Assembly: GCF_017916325.1 (NCBI RefSeq)
Contig: NC_090165.1
Span: forward strand, 372,001 to 436,000
Length of the DNA stretch: 64,000 nt
DNA from: Leishmania martiniquensis
Taxonomy: Eukaryota; Euglenozoa; Kinetoplastea; Trypanosomatida; Trypanosomatidae
Reading direction: 5' to 3'
The number at the start of each line of letters is the position of its first letter. The first letter of the stretch is position 1. Under the pieces are notes generated by a model. The model saw only the letters and a program-made list of their open reading frames with translations. It had not been told where the DNA came from and ran no database searches. The position numbers and the translations under genes are program-made. Shown here in pieces: positions 40,803 through 50,267 of this stretch.

Positions 40803-42968
40803 ATGAGTGGAGGACAGAATTGGCGCCAAGGCCCAGGAGGCAGCAGCGGTGAAAATCCTCGGACTGCTGCTGCTGCTGCCTTGAATCCACACAGCGAGGA
40901 AGTACCAGTGGAATGCCTCATCTGTGCTGAGCCGTGCCGTGCCCTGTGCGTGTTTTCGTGTGGGCACTACACCTGCTACATCTGTGGCCTGCGGATTCAC
41001 AGCTTGAACAAAGGCAGTTGCCCGGTCTGCCGCAAAGTGGCGACAGCGATGCCGATCATTACGCAGAGGGTGAGCCGAGAGGAGGAGCAGTTCTCTGCCG
41101 AGGAGATGGAGAGCATGAGGCAAGTCTTTACAACCGATCGCTACCTGCACTGCGCCATCGACTCCCGGAGGCTGGCGCAGGAAGTGGCAAAGCTGTACGA
41201 GTACACTTGCCCCATCGAGAGCTGCTGGTGCAACGGATACCAGGAGCCGTTCATCCAAATCAACATGCTCAAGGATCACCTGTGGGTGGATCACGAGCTC
41301 GCGTATTGCGAGGTGTGCCTCCAGCACCGGCCCGCCTTCTTGTGTGAGCAGGTGGCCTACTCTAGCACTGCACTGCAGAACCACATGGAGGGGCAGTGCC
41401 GACACGATCGGTCGTCTTTCACAGGTCATCCGCCGTGTCGCTTCTGCAAGCGCGCGAACCGGTTCTATGATGGCGAGTCGTTGCTGAAGCACATGCAGCA
41501 GCAGCACTACACGTGTGATGTGTGCAATCGTGGCCAGTTCACGTTTACCTTTTACGCGAGCCGGCAAAAGCTGGATCAACACTTTCAGCTGTGCCACAAA
41601 ATCTGCGACCATCCCGACTGCGCGTCGCTCGATTTAATGATGCGCGTGTTTGGGAACGAGATCGAGCTGATGGTACACAAGCAGCGTGTCCACGGTGTGA
41701 GGGCAAAAGCTGCCTTCTCGCCTGCCATGTTCGGTGAGGCATCCAGCTCGCCCGCGGGCAGCGGCACCGCTGGCTCCGCGCCTGCGACCGGGTCGAACAC
41801 AAACGTCATTCAAATCACCTTCGACCACGTTTTCCGCGTCGAGACGGTGGAGATGGTGCCAACAAAGGCGAACCAACGCCATGGTGCTCGCCGTGGTGCC
41901 TGTGGCAACGCCCGCGGCGCAGAGAGAGTCCACGCCTCGGAGGAGAATGGAATCCCATCGCACTACTTGGGCAGCGGCGCCTTACCAGTCCTCACTCGTC
42001 TTGTCGCAAGCGACGCCGGCGCACGGTCCTCCTCGGCCTGCGCCTGTGGGGGTTGGGGCGGTGAGAGGAGCAGCGGGCCCTCCTCCGCTTTCGCCGTTGC
42101 GGAGAGCATGGGCAGCCACAACGCTCAAAACAAACCACCAGCGGACAAAAAGCAGCTAGAGCAGCGGCTGAACAGTATGCTGAGCAAGCACTTGCGCTCG
42201 CCAGTCGCCTACGCGCACTTCCGCAGTTACACTCGCGACTTTATCGACTCTGCGATGCTCACCTCCGAGTACTACGACGTGCTGGCGGGCGAGTGCTTCC
42301 CCGACCCAGAGGTTTTTCATGAGGTGTTCCCGCTGGTTGTTGCGACCATGCCAGTAGCGGCGAAGCAGGCAGCCTTGCAGGAGGTGTATAAGATGCGTAT
42401 GGCCCCCGAGACGCAGCGCGTGGCTCGCGCACGCGAGGAGGACGCACGAAAAGAGGCGGAGGCGCGTGCAGAGGACAAGCAGAACTGCATGGCTGACAGG
42501 AGCAAGAGTAGTCATAGCAGTGGCAACCACCAAAGCGCAGCCGCTGGTGCACCGTCTCCTTTTGGCCGTACGAATGCCAAGGGCAGGGGTGGTAAGCAGA
42601 ACGCATGGCTGACGACCGACACGCGGTCCAAGCTCGGCGGCAGCCGTTCCGTGGCGGCTCAACACCAGGACCCCTCTGTGGATGCTTGCACCACATCCTC
42701 AACGCCGGCGGCGCTGCCCGTATCGGCCTCCACTCGGCCTCAGCTGAACAACGGCCCTCGCAGTTGGGCGCCGACGGCGGCCGCCTCTTCGGGCCTGTAT
42801 GCCGCCACCGCTGCTACATCATCGGTGCCAGCGTCTAGTACAGGCCAACGGGGGCGCGGACTGGTGATCAATGAAGAGACATTTCCGTCCTTGCCGAACA
42901 ACGGTATCCGTCGTGAGCCGATCGGCACGGCACAGCGACCCAAAACAAACGCGTGGTTTAAGAGATGA
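40803..42968 (+). CDS. ZNF598/Hel2-type RING E3 ubiquitin ligase
   Basis: A 721-residue protein matching ZNF598 (human) and Hel2 (yeast), E3 ligases that sense collided ribosomes and ubiquitinate 40S proteins in ribosome-associated quality control. The RING lies at residues 38-76: CLIC, then C45, C49, C53, H55, CYIC and CPVC. A series of Cys/His fingers follows at about 130-310, including YCEVC, CRFCKR, HYTCDVCNRGQ and an LDQHFQLCH unit ending with VHKQRVHG. This RING-then-C2H2 order is diagnostic. Residues 310-470 are low complexity. A helical segment at about 500-560 precedes an Ala/Arg/Glu-rich stretch, and the C-terminus carries EETFPSLP, akin to the FPxL motifs in ZNF598. Cytosolic, ribosome-associated by inference. 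Confidence 0.92.
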   Translation: MSGGQNWRQGPGGSSGENPRTAAAAALNPHSEEVPVECLICAEPCRALCVFSCGHYTCYICGLRIHSLNKGSCPVCRKVATAMPIITQRVSREEEQFSAEEMESMRQVFTTDRYLHCAIDSRRLAQEVAKLYEYTCPIESCWCNGYQEPFIQINMLKDHLWVDHELAYCEVCLQHRPAFLCEQVAYSSTALQNHMEGQCRHDRSSFTGHPPCRFCKRANRFYDGESLLKHMQQQHYTCDVCNRGQFTFTFYASRQKLDQHFQLCHKICDHPDCASLDLMMRVFGNEIELMVHKQRVHGVRAKAAFSPAMFGEASSSPAGSGTAGSAPATGSNTNVIQITFDHVFRVETVEMVPTKANQRHGARRGACGNARGAERVHASEENGIPSHYLGSGALPVLTRLVASDAGARSSSACACGGWGGERSSGPSSAFAVAESMGSHNAQNKPPADKKQLEQRLNSMLSKHLRSPVAYAHFRSYTRDFIDSAMLTSEYYDVLAGECFPDPEVFHEVFPLVVATMPVAAKQAALQEVYKMRMAPETQRVARAREEDARKEAEARAEDKQNCMADRSKSSHSSGNHQSAAAGAPSPFGRTNAKGRGGKQNAWLTTDTRSKLGGSRSVAAQHQDPSVDACTTSSTPAALPVSASTRPQLNNGPRSWAPTAAASSGLYAATAATSSVPASSTGQRGRGLVINEETFPSLPNNGIRREPIGTAQRPKTNAWFKR

Positions 42969-43119
42969 GAGTCAGAGGCCGGCTCCCTCCCTCACCAGTA
43001 CTCCCGTCCCATCCCCCCTTTCCCGCGTACGTGCAACATTAACTGTACGCCTGCGCCTTTTCCTTCTCAACGCGACCGTTTTTGCCCATAAGTGCTGAGC
43101 CCTACTTCGCCGTTAGCCC

Positions 43120-43675
43120 TGTCGTGCGCGCGCACACACACACGCACGCGCAGGCCCTAGAGCCTCGTGGCGTGAGGCAGCCGAGCAAGCACGCGCTGCA
43201 GCGGTGCGCCGACTCGACCACCTAAGCGCGGAGCTCCTGCGCCGATCTCTGCCCTCCCCGCCTCCCTGCTTGGCGAATCGCACGTCGCCCCGCAGCTGCT
43301 CACGTTCTGCCGACCGCCGCCTGGTGCGCCCTTTTGGCGTGTGGCTCGGCCTCCCCCTCCCCACGCCGCGCCACCAGGCAATGCAAGGGCGGGGCGAGCG
43401 CTATGCATGCCCGGGTCACGCTGGCACCCTGCCCCATCGTATCGACCGTGCGGACCTCTCCGCCGTAGCGCCATCCACCACACCCCATCACTGACAGCAG
43501 CAGCGATGCATCACACTGGCCTCCCTCACCCCCCACACGCCGCAGGCAGCTGGCCCTGCGGCACCGCGAGGAACTGGCCCGGCATCTGGCAGGGGGATGG
43601 TGAATGGGGTGCTGCTCGGCATCCCCCCGCACAGCGCGTGCGCAGGGCCAGCGGCCCCCTGAGGTGTCGCCACAC
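43120..43675 (-). mobile_element. Probable SIDER-type degenerate retroposon
   Basis: A GC-rich block of about 550 bp, lacking the T/C runs and CA tracts of ordinary spacer, in the 3' flank of the ZNF598-like gene. Its length, composition, non-coding nature and 3'-UTR location match the SIDER (short interspersed degenerate retroposon) family of Leishmania, some of which affect mRNA stability or translation. Read on the minus strand it has a 125-codon open frame, as such elements often do by chance. The family assignment and orientation rest on my memory of how these sequences look; edges are approximate. The left edge is flanked by a (CA)n tract and the right edge by a TA-rich tract. Confidence 0.45.
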
Positions 43676-43677
43676 AC

Positions 43678-43699
43678 ATCTATATATATCTATATATAG
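43678..43699. repeat. TA-rich near-palindrome beside SIDER-like element
   Basis: Two TATATA runs separated by a TC step, abutting the right edge of the GC-rich element. AT-rich simple sequence is rare elsewhere in the window. Confidence 0.7.
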
Positions 43700-44330
43700 A
43701 ATGCTGGAGTGGGGCCTCTGAGGGCTCGTATGATTGCAGAGTGCTGAGTAAGCCGAGGTCTACTGGTGTGTGTAAGACCTGCCTCTTCTTCCCTATGTGT
43801 ACGCCCGTCGAGACATGTAGGCGTGCGCATTTTGCAGACGGGCGTTTTGGGAGGACTCGCCGCTAACCATGTTCGGCTGTGCCTGTTGTGATTTTTTTAT
43901 CTTTAATAGTGAATAACGCCTCAGTCCGCTGCTTTGCGGCTGTCGCTGGACCTCGATGTGCACAGCGGAATGAGCGTGCGCGTGTGCCGGTGCACCTACC
44001 GTTGATAGGGATAGGCGGATGCACGTGCTAAAAGGATGGCAGAAGAGCACCCGAGCCGCGCAAATCTGTGCCTCAAAGGAGAGGCGCCGCGCTCTGCATC
44101 CATGATGAGGAGGATAAGAGGGCCAAGGAGGGGCTTGTGCCAGCGGTGGTGCGATGGCTTCGCTGCATGAATGCCCAACGCGGCCGCTGCTGCTGCTTTC
44201 GCCTGTCCTGCACCAGACCTTGCCCACCCTGTCGTGTCCCCCTTTTTTCACCCTCCCTCTACTCTGCTGGGCCGAGGACGCTGCGTCGTTCGCTTTCTAC
44301 CCAGGGACTGTCTTTTGGTCTGTGCACCGC

Positions 44331-44355
44331 CTCCTCTTTTTTTCTTTCGACCGAG
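44331..44355 (+). promoter_or_regulatory. Trans-splice acceptor of calcyphosin-like gene
   Basis: T-rich tract ending in AG at 44354-44355, 98 nt before the ATG with no intervening ATG. Confidence 0.6.
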
Positions 44356-44376
44356 AGGGTTTCAGGCACTGTAACA

Positions 44377-44410
44377 CACACACACACATACACATACACA
44401 TACACACACT
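44377..44410. repeat. CA/TACACA simple repeat in a 5' leader
   Basis: Alternating CA with periodic T, located inside the predicted 5' UTR of the calcyphosin-like gene. Confidence 0.75.
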
Positions 44411-44453
44411 CATCACAGGAGTCGACTGACGACGGAAGACATCAACTAATAAA

Positions 44454-45695
44454 ATGTCGGTGCGCATGGATGCGTCGCTCTACAGCGAAGTTGTTCGCAT
44501 CGAGCGCGGTGACTACTTGCGCTTTCACTGTGAGCTTCTCTCCGCAGACGGCCGCGACACTCAGCGGTATTTCTTTGGCTGCTACTATCCTCGTTGGCAC
44601 GGCTTCTACCTCGAGGAGGTGCGCTCCATCATTGGCAACATGGGCTACCCCGAGCTGAAGCACTTCCCAGCCTACCCCTTTGATGTGTACCTCAAAGCTG
44701 CTGACGTTACGGCAGCAGCGGATATGGCGCAAAGCCACGACGCCGACTGCGCCAACTCGACGACCTACACCACAGACGACTTTCAGGTGGACAATATCCT
44801 TGTTCTTGGCCCACCACAGAACCAGCGCGACGATGCTGCGAAACGGTACAAGATCGTCTCGGTTGATGTGAGCCACCTCAAGACCAAGACATTTTCTCTC
44901 GCCCCTGTCGCAAACCTGAACAGTAGCTCCATCAGCAACCCCGACACGATGCTCTCCACGCTGCGCGCCCCGGGTGGGGAGCGGATGCCGGTCATGCTGG
45001 AGAGCGCCGTGCTGGACATCCTCACGCAGCTGCGGGATGCGTACATCGATCACGCCGGTGGCGGTATTCCGGAGATCGGCATCAAAGCGATGGGGCGGCC
45101 CTTTCGGAAAGTCTGTGACGACGGTCGGCGATGGATGACGCGCAACGGCGTGCGCCGGCTTGTCCGCGACTCCCGCGCGTTTGGCGCACATGCCGACTCC
45201 GTATCGGACACGCGCCACGCCCTCCACACAATCGACGCCGTGGCGGACACTCTCTTCGGTGCTTTTCCGCACGAGGAGGCAACGCACCCCGTCGCGCCCG
45301 GTGAGGAGGCCTTCGAGGACCGTATCGACTACGACGTCTTCATGGAATATGTCCGCGGCCACATGAACTCGACCCGCAAGAGGGCTGTGCTCGAAGTTTT
45401 TCAGCGGCTGGACTATGACTCGGACGGCAACATCACCATCAAGGATATTCAGGCGACCTTCAACGCGCAGGAGCACCCTGTCGTCGTCAGCGATGCCATC
45501 TTTACAGCCGAGAAGTTGCTGAAGGGCTTCCTCGCCATCTGGGACGAGAACCAGCGCCATTTTGGGCTCGTGCCATACACTGAGTTCATGGACTACTACA
45601 ACGGCCTTAGTGCCATCATCAAGGACGACGACGTTTTCCTGGGTATCCTCAAGACCACCTGGAAGGTGCCAAACTGGACGATACAGTTCGTGTAG
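44454..45695 (+). CDS. Calcyphosin-like EF-hand protein
   Basis: A 413-residue protein whose C-terminal 230 residues align with calcyphosin/CAPSL calcium-binding proteins. The segment around residues 195-235 (containing GIPEIGIKAMGRPFRKVCDD) corresponds to the first calcyphosin hand but has lost Ca ligands. RIDYDVFMEYVRG is the second, also degenerate. One canonical loop remains at residues 320-331 (DYDSDGNITIKD), with Asp at position 12 instead of Glu. The fourth (DENQRHFGLVPYTEFMDYY) is degenerate. The first 190 residues are an extension absent from animal calcyphosins, starting with a compact-looking block (YFFGCYYPRWHGFYLEEV). Calcyphosin-family proteins often localise to cilia and flagella; that location is inference here. 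The ATG is the first after the acceptor. Confidence 0.88.
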   Translation: MSVRMDASLYSEVVRIERGDYLRFHCELLSADGRDTQRYFFGCYYPRWHGFYLEEVRSIIGNMGYPELKHFPAYPFDVYLKAADVTAAADMAQSHDADCANSTTYTTDDFQVDNILVLGPPQNQRDDAAKRYKIVSVDVSHLKTKTFSLAPVANLNSSSISNPDTMLSTLRAPGGERMPVMLESAVLDILTQLRDAYIDHAGGGIPEIGIKAMGRPFRKVCDDGRRWMTRNGVRRLVRDSRAFGAHADSVSDTRHALHTIDAVADTLFGAFPHEEATHPVAPGEEAFEDRIDYDVFMEYVRGHMNSTRKRAVLEVFQRLDYDSDGNITIKDIQATFNAQEHPVVVSDAIFTAEKLLKGFLAIWDENQRHFGLVPYTEFMDYYNGLSAIIKDDDVFLGILKTTWKVPNWTIQFV

Positions 45696-47140
45696 GCCTC
45701 TTGGCACGCCAGACGCGTTGCTTTCCATACGTGAGAGAGAAGCTTGCGAAGGTGCTCTACCGCCACGCTGTTGGCTTCGCTCTGTTGGTGCTCTCAGCGC
45801 CCTCCCCCCAACCCCCTCCGCCTTCGAAAGCTCCTGAGCGCTTGCGATGCAGACTATGAGTTTCGGCGAAAAGGCAAAGGCAGAGAAGACCGAGGGAGAG
45901 TGAGAGAGGCGGCCGGGTGCCATGCTCGGATCTCATGTGGCTTGTGGCACCTATGCGCATGCTTCTGTCAGCTTGTCTCTTCCCTCCCTCCCTCTGCTCT
46001 ACCGTGACGCTCCTGGACGAGGATCGGAGGAAGGTGCAACTGCATAGACACTGAAAGATGGAGACGCACACACGAACGCATGCACTTGAGCAGTGCCCCT
46101 CTCTTTTTCCCCCTTTCTTTGTGTAGGCTGCTTCGTTTGCCTTCACCCTGCATCGCATGTGCGTGTGCATTGCCGATTCATGTATCGTACACAAACGAAA
46201 AGAAGTGTGAACGCGTAGAGTGTTTGAGGAGAGTGACGGCTTGCTGCTACTTTCGGCTAATGTGCCAAGAGCGGCAATAGCCACCGAGGCTGCTCTTCCG
46301 TCGCCAACTCTCTCGCACGTGGTGTATTCGTACAGGGGCACGTATTGCTTTCTTGCGCTCGTGCGTGTCTATGCGGTCTTGCCTGTGCGGTGAAGGATCG
46401 TGGAAAAAACAAAAGGCAAAGGGCGCTCCAATGATGTGCTTGCGCTCACATTCGCGTATGCCTCAGGCGTCCAGAAGCGGGCGTCCCTCCAAACGTCGCC
46501 TGGAGGCCTCTCGACCTCGTTCTACGCTTTCATTCTTTCCTATCCTCGCCTTTTCAATGGTTGCATACCGATATTGGGCACCTGTGCGTTTTTTTTTCGG
46601 CTGCCGTATCCCTCTTGTCTCTTCCCGATATGACATGGTCGACGCATACAAATCGCAACCGCAGCATCGTACACGCAAACGCTTCCTCCAGCCCCCTCCC
46701 CCCTTCTCCCCCTCCCCTACACATACACACACACACACGTACGTGCCACAGAGGCCAGACGTGGATAGCGCACCCCCTCCCTCCCTCCCCCCACGCACCC
46801 TCCAAAAAAGAACGAAGCTCCTCTGCCTTCCCTCTTGTTTTTCTCTTTTCCCGGGGAATTGCGCATTTCTTTTGGCGTTGTGCCCTTTTCTTTCTCCCGT
46901 CTTTTCGTATCACTTTCGCGCCTGCACCTTCGGCGCATCAAAACGGGCGCCCCCTTTTGCTTGTCTCCGCTCCCTCCATCTGTTCGCCTTTCCCCCTTCT
47001 CCCCGACTCCCAACTGTGGGATTGGGCGCCTGCTGAAACGCCTCACGCGTGGAGCGAGCAGACGACACGGGCTAGCTGCCAAAGCGCGCTTCGGCGCTCG
47101 CACCTCGTTGTTTTCGCGTTTCCCTTTGCATCTGCGGCTT
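45696..47140. other. Spacer, no gene seen
   Basis: C/T runs, T runs and a (CA)n tract near 46721-46738; no supported coding frame. Confidence 0.6.
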
Positions 47141-47220
47141 CCCTCGCTGCCTGGTGCTCTTTCTTTTAGTACTCCCTTCCACTTCCTTTCCTGGGCTACA
47201 CGTCTTCTCGCTCTGATCAG
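47141..47220 (+). promoter_or_regulatory. Trans-splice acceptor region of pyridoxal kinase
   Basis: Two successive C/T tracts, with AGs at 47168-47169 and 47219-47220. No ATG lies between the second AG and 47430. Confidence 0.55.
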
Positions 47221-47429
47221 GCCTGCCGGGTACTCTTGCTTCGCCTTCTCCTCTTTGAAATCTCGTGGTTCAGTGCTCCTCAGCGCTTCCCCACCGGCAA
47301 ACGGTTCACTGAGCTCGCTCAGATCTAAACTGATCAAGACATAAACCCACGCACGCGTATTCGAAGCTGTCTGTGGAGGCAGAGAGGACGCAACCTTATA
47401 TCGGCAGCGACCATCACCTCCCTAGCATC

Positions 47430-48338
47430 ATGTCGGATGAGAGGAGCGTGCTGTCGATCCAGTCCCATGTGACGCATGGGTATGTGGGCAACAAGGCCGC
47501 TACGTTTCCGCTACAGCTTCACGGCTTTGACGTCGATGCCATCAACACGGTAAGCTTGTCGAACCACAGCGGCTATCCTGTCATCAAAGGCCATCGCATG
47601 GATCTCGCAGAGTTCACATCTCTCATGGATGGCCTGCGCGCGAATGACTTCATGGGCGACTACGCGTACGTGCTGACCGGGTACATCAACAACAGCGACA
47701 TAATCTGTCACCTTGCGGAGACCGTCGCCGAGATTCGCAAGAAGCGTCACCAGCAGGGCAAAAAAGATGTTGTGTTCTTCTGCGACCCCGTCATGGGCGA
47801 TGACGGGAGGCTGTACTGCAAAGAGGAGGTGATTTCGGCCTACAGGGAGCTGCTCGCTCATGCAGACATTGCCACGCCGAACTATTTTGAGGCATCGGTA
47901 TTGAGTTCTGTGGAGGTGACCGATCTCGTCTCAGCGATGAGGGCGGCTGAGTGGTTTCACACGCAGGGCACGCCCACGGTGGTGATCAAGTCCTTCGCAA
48001 TGCAAGAGGATCCGGCGCACCTTCGTTTCTTGCTCTCGTGCCACGATCAGAAGACCAAGACGACGAAGCGCTACACAGGGGTCGTTCCATACCACGAAGG
48101 GCGTTACACGGGGACGGGCGACGTGTTCGCGGCATCGCTGCTGGCGTTTGCCCACAGTGACCCCATCGAATTGGCGGTGGGGAAGGCAATGGGGGTACTG
48201 CAGGATCTGATCAGAGCCACCGTGGAGAGCGGCGGATCGGGCAAGGCAACGCTGAACTCGCGTGAGCTGCGGGTGACGAAAAGCCCCGACAGACTACTGA
48301 ACCCGTCTTCCGTAGTTGAGGTGGCGCTGCTGCCGTAA
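47430..48338 (+). CDS. PdxK: Pyridoxal kinase
   Basis: This 302-residue enzyme phosphorylates pyridoxal, pyridoxine and pyridoxamine with ATP, the salvage route to pyridoxal 5'-phosphate. It belongs to the ribokinase superfamily. Visible motifs are SIQSHVTHGYVGNKAATFPL at residues 8-27, VLTGYINN (substrate lid), FFCDPVMGDDGRLY, TPNYFEAS, and the anion-hole/catalytic motif GTGDVFAAS with general base Asp231. Length and motif spacing equal those of characterised Leishmania PdxK. The start at 47430 is the first ATG after the acceptor; the frame continues upstream to a GTG at 47373 without an ATG. Cytosolic; no targeting peptide is seen. Confidence 0.97.
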   Translation: MSDERSVLSIQSHVTHGYVGNKAATFPLQLHGFDVDAINTVSLSNHSGYPVIKGHRMDLAEFTSLMDGLRANDFMGDYAYVLTGYINNSDIICHLAETVAEIRKKRHQQGKKDVVFFCDPVMGDDGRLYCKEEVISAYRELLAHADIATPNYFEASVLSSVEVTDLVSAMRAAEWFHTQGTPTVVIKSFAMQEDPAHLRFLLSCHDQKTKTTKRYTGVVPYHEGRYTGTGDVFAASLLAFAHSDPIELAVGKAMGVLQDLIRATVESGGSGKATLNSRELRVTKSPDRLLNPSSVVEVALLP

Positions 48339-49125
48339 GCAAGGGGGGCCCCTGAAGCGATAAGCGCCCACCCACACCCACACACAAGGTGTGGAGCAGG
48401 CGCCCAAAGAGACTCTTACGATCCTGTGTACGATGCCGCATCGCGGGTTCTCTTTGAATACGCCGAGATGGTGCGGTGCCCTGCCTTCCTTCCTCTGCAG
48501 GCCGCTATCGATGGCGCTCGGGCGCGCCGATAAAGAGATAACGAAGGGGGTCCTATGAAACCGACCACGCCAACGCCATCCACCCCTTCAGGCATAAATG
48601 TGGGCACGAAGGGTAGGCCAGAGGAGGGGCACCCTGAGGGGCAAGGAGGGAACGGGGGGGCGCGTAGCCATCTGTATGATTCACGCGCCTGCGTCGCTCT
48701 GTTCTCAGGAGGTGCCGGCACTGGGCTGTTCCAGGCCCACTGAGAGTGAGGGTAGGGGGTGGGGGGATGCTCCAGACTGTTGCTCCCCTCCCCGCGGTCT
48801 ACCGATTCCGTGCCCATACAGCACACGCAGAGACCAGTGCATCACATATGTGTATGCATTCACCCGTGATGACCTGTCGCGGGCGCCGGTGGGGCAACTG
48901 GTTCGCTGTGCCGCTGCCGGTGACTCTCTCGTCTTCTTTCTGCTCTCTCTCTCTTTGTTCTGTGGACGCTGCCCGCCCAACGACATCGAACTGCTCTCAC
49001 CCCCCTCCTTCTCCCTTCCTTCATGCATCCTCGTGCATTTTGCGCATCCTTGCGGGGGCGCCGCCTCTTCCAGACGGGAGTGGCGGCGACTGGGAAAGCG
49101 AAACGGGACATGAGAGCTCGTCGTG
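48339..49125. other. Spacer, no gene seen
   Basis: The first 450 bases are GC-mixed with G runs (about 48545-48760); the rest is C/T-rich. No coding frame supported. Confidence 0.55.
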
Positions 49126-49176
49126 CACCTCTCTCGCCCCCCTGCCGCCACGCGGCCGTTCCTCTTTTTTTTACAG
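49126..49176 (+). promoter_or_regulatory. Trans-splice acceptor of GNAT gene
   Basis: C/T tract ending in a nine-T run and AG at 49175-49176, 35 bases before the ATG at 49212. Its strength argues against the longer reading frame that starts at 49023. Confidence 0.7.
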
Positions 49177-49211
49177 TGGGAAGGGTGCGCCGTCTCCTCA
49201 CCTGCACGCGG

Positions 49212-50267
49212 ATGCGCGGAGCGCAGTTACCGTCGACCGCGGCTGCTGTTGTTGCCTCGCAATTCCACGTGCACTGCCTGGAAAAACCCAAGGAATCTGT
49301 GAAGGACGGCACCAGAGCCGTGCCCCTGTGCGAGTCCGCGGCGACGCCGCCGGTGCCAAAAGGGGATCTCGCACCACCTCTCTCCTACCACGATGTGGTA
49401 CAGCAGCTCGACGGAGGCGGCGCGTGGTCCTTCGAACCCTACCCTCCGTGCACTCGCTCACAGCTACTGCAGGTGCACGCCTACTGGGTGGCTGTGCCGA
49501 GTTCGTCAAGAGCGGCGACGCCGAAGACAAGGGAGGAAAAGGCCAGCGATAGCACGTCTGAGGCACATGAGGGCGAGGAGAGTGCTTCGACCAAGAGTGC
49601 GGAAAAGGGGACGGCACCGCCGTGGCGTTCGCGTGGCGACAGTGGCGCATGCTCAGTGAGCTCGGGGCCCAGCCCCTGTGACCAGCAGCTTGCGTGTGTG
49701 GTGGGTGTTGTGTGGGTGCGACTATCAGCCGGCTCACCCTCCACAGACTCTTTGATGACTCGCCGAGCGCTGCACAACCATCACCCCGGCACCAGGAGTG
49801 CGGATGGAGCGCCATCGAATATCGGGATGCGCCGCCCCATTGTAGAGGGCTACATTCAAGTCGTCCTGACCCACCCAAACTACCGGCGTCGCGGGCTCGC
49901 GTCATGGCTCCTGACACAGTGCTTGGCATGCAAGGAGGCCCCAGCGGGTGTGTTTGCCTGTGACCGAGGCGACGATGCCGCCTATGCAATCCAGCGGTGG
50001 CACCTGCACACATTGGCGTCGACGCGACGGACAGCAAAGCGTCCTCACGACGACGGTGAAGTGACGAGGACGATTCAGCAAAGCCGCACGCAACCACAAC
50101 ATTGCCAAGGCGCCCATCCGTGCGTGTCGGAGCGGGAGTGCAGAGAGGCGATGATTGCTGCTACGCTTGCCATGTACCGTCGCCTGGGCTTTCAGGAGCG
50201 GCGTTACCTCGCCCGTTACTACTCCGGTAAAGATGATGCTGTAGAACTGGTGAAGGTGTGCTGGTAG
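49212..50267 (+). CDS. GNAT-family N-acetyltransferase
   Basis: A 351-residue protein with a split GNAT fold. The acetyl-CoA-binding motif A is at about residues 213-235 (VVLTHPNYRRRGLASWLL), where RRRGLA (225-230) is the Q/R-x-x-G-x-A pyrophosphate loop. The C-terminal strand-helix-strand is AMYRRLGFQERRYLARYY followed by DDAVELVKV. The C-terminal pattern resembles protein N-terminal acetyltransferases of the Naa50/Naa60 type, but the substrate is inference. Two hydrophilic insertions interrupt the fold: about 95-150 (Ser/Glu/Lys-rich) and about 255-300, between motif A and the last helix. The frame is open from an upstream ATG at 49023; I start at 49212 because a strong splice acceptor lies between. 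Confidence 0.85.
   Translation: MRGAQLPSTAAAVVASQFHVHCLEKPKESVKDGTRAVPLCESAATPPVPKGDLAPPLSYHDVVQQLDGGGAWSFEPYPPCTRSQLLQVHAYWVAVPSSSRAATPKTREEKASDSTSEAHEGEESASTKSAEKGTAPPWRSRGDSGACSVSSGPSPCDQQLACVVGVVWVRLSAGSPSTDSLMTRRALHNHHPGTRSADGAPSNIGMRRPIVEGYIQVVLTHPNYRRRGLASWLLTQCLACKEAPAGVFACDRGDDAAYAIQRWHLHTLASTRRTAKRPHDDGEVTRTIQQSRTQPQHCQGAHPCVSERECREAMIAATLAMYRRLGFQERRYLARYYSGKDDAVELVKVCW

Larger units (their letters stand above)
42969..44330. other. Spacer with a SIDER-like element, no gene seen
   Basis: Gap between the ZNF598-like and calcyphosin-like genes. About 43120-43675 is a distinct GC-rich block listed as a mobile element; the rest is ordinary spacer with T/C runs. Confidence 0.55.

Noticed and set aside
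43300..43677. 125-codon minus-strand frame
   Set aside because: Lies within the SIDER-like element; chance frame in GC-rich non-coding DNA.
44442..45923. 493-codon open frame on the minus strand
   Set aside because: Antisense shadow of the calcyphosin-like gene, typical of GC-rich codon use; the cluster is entirely on the + strand.
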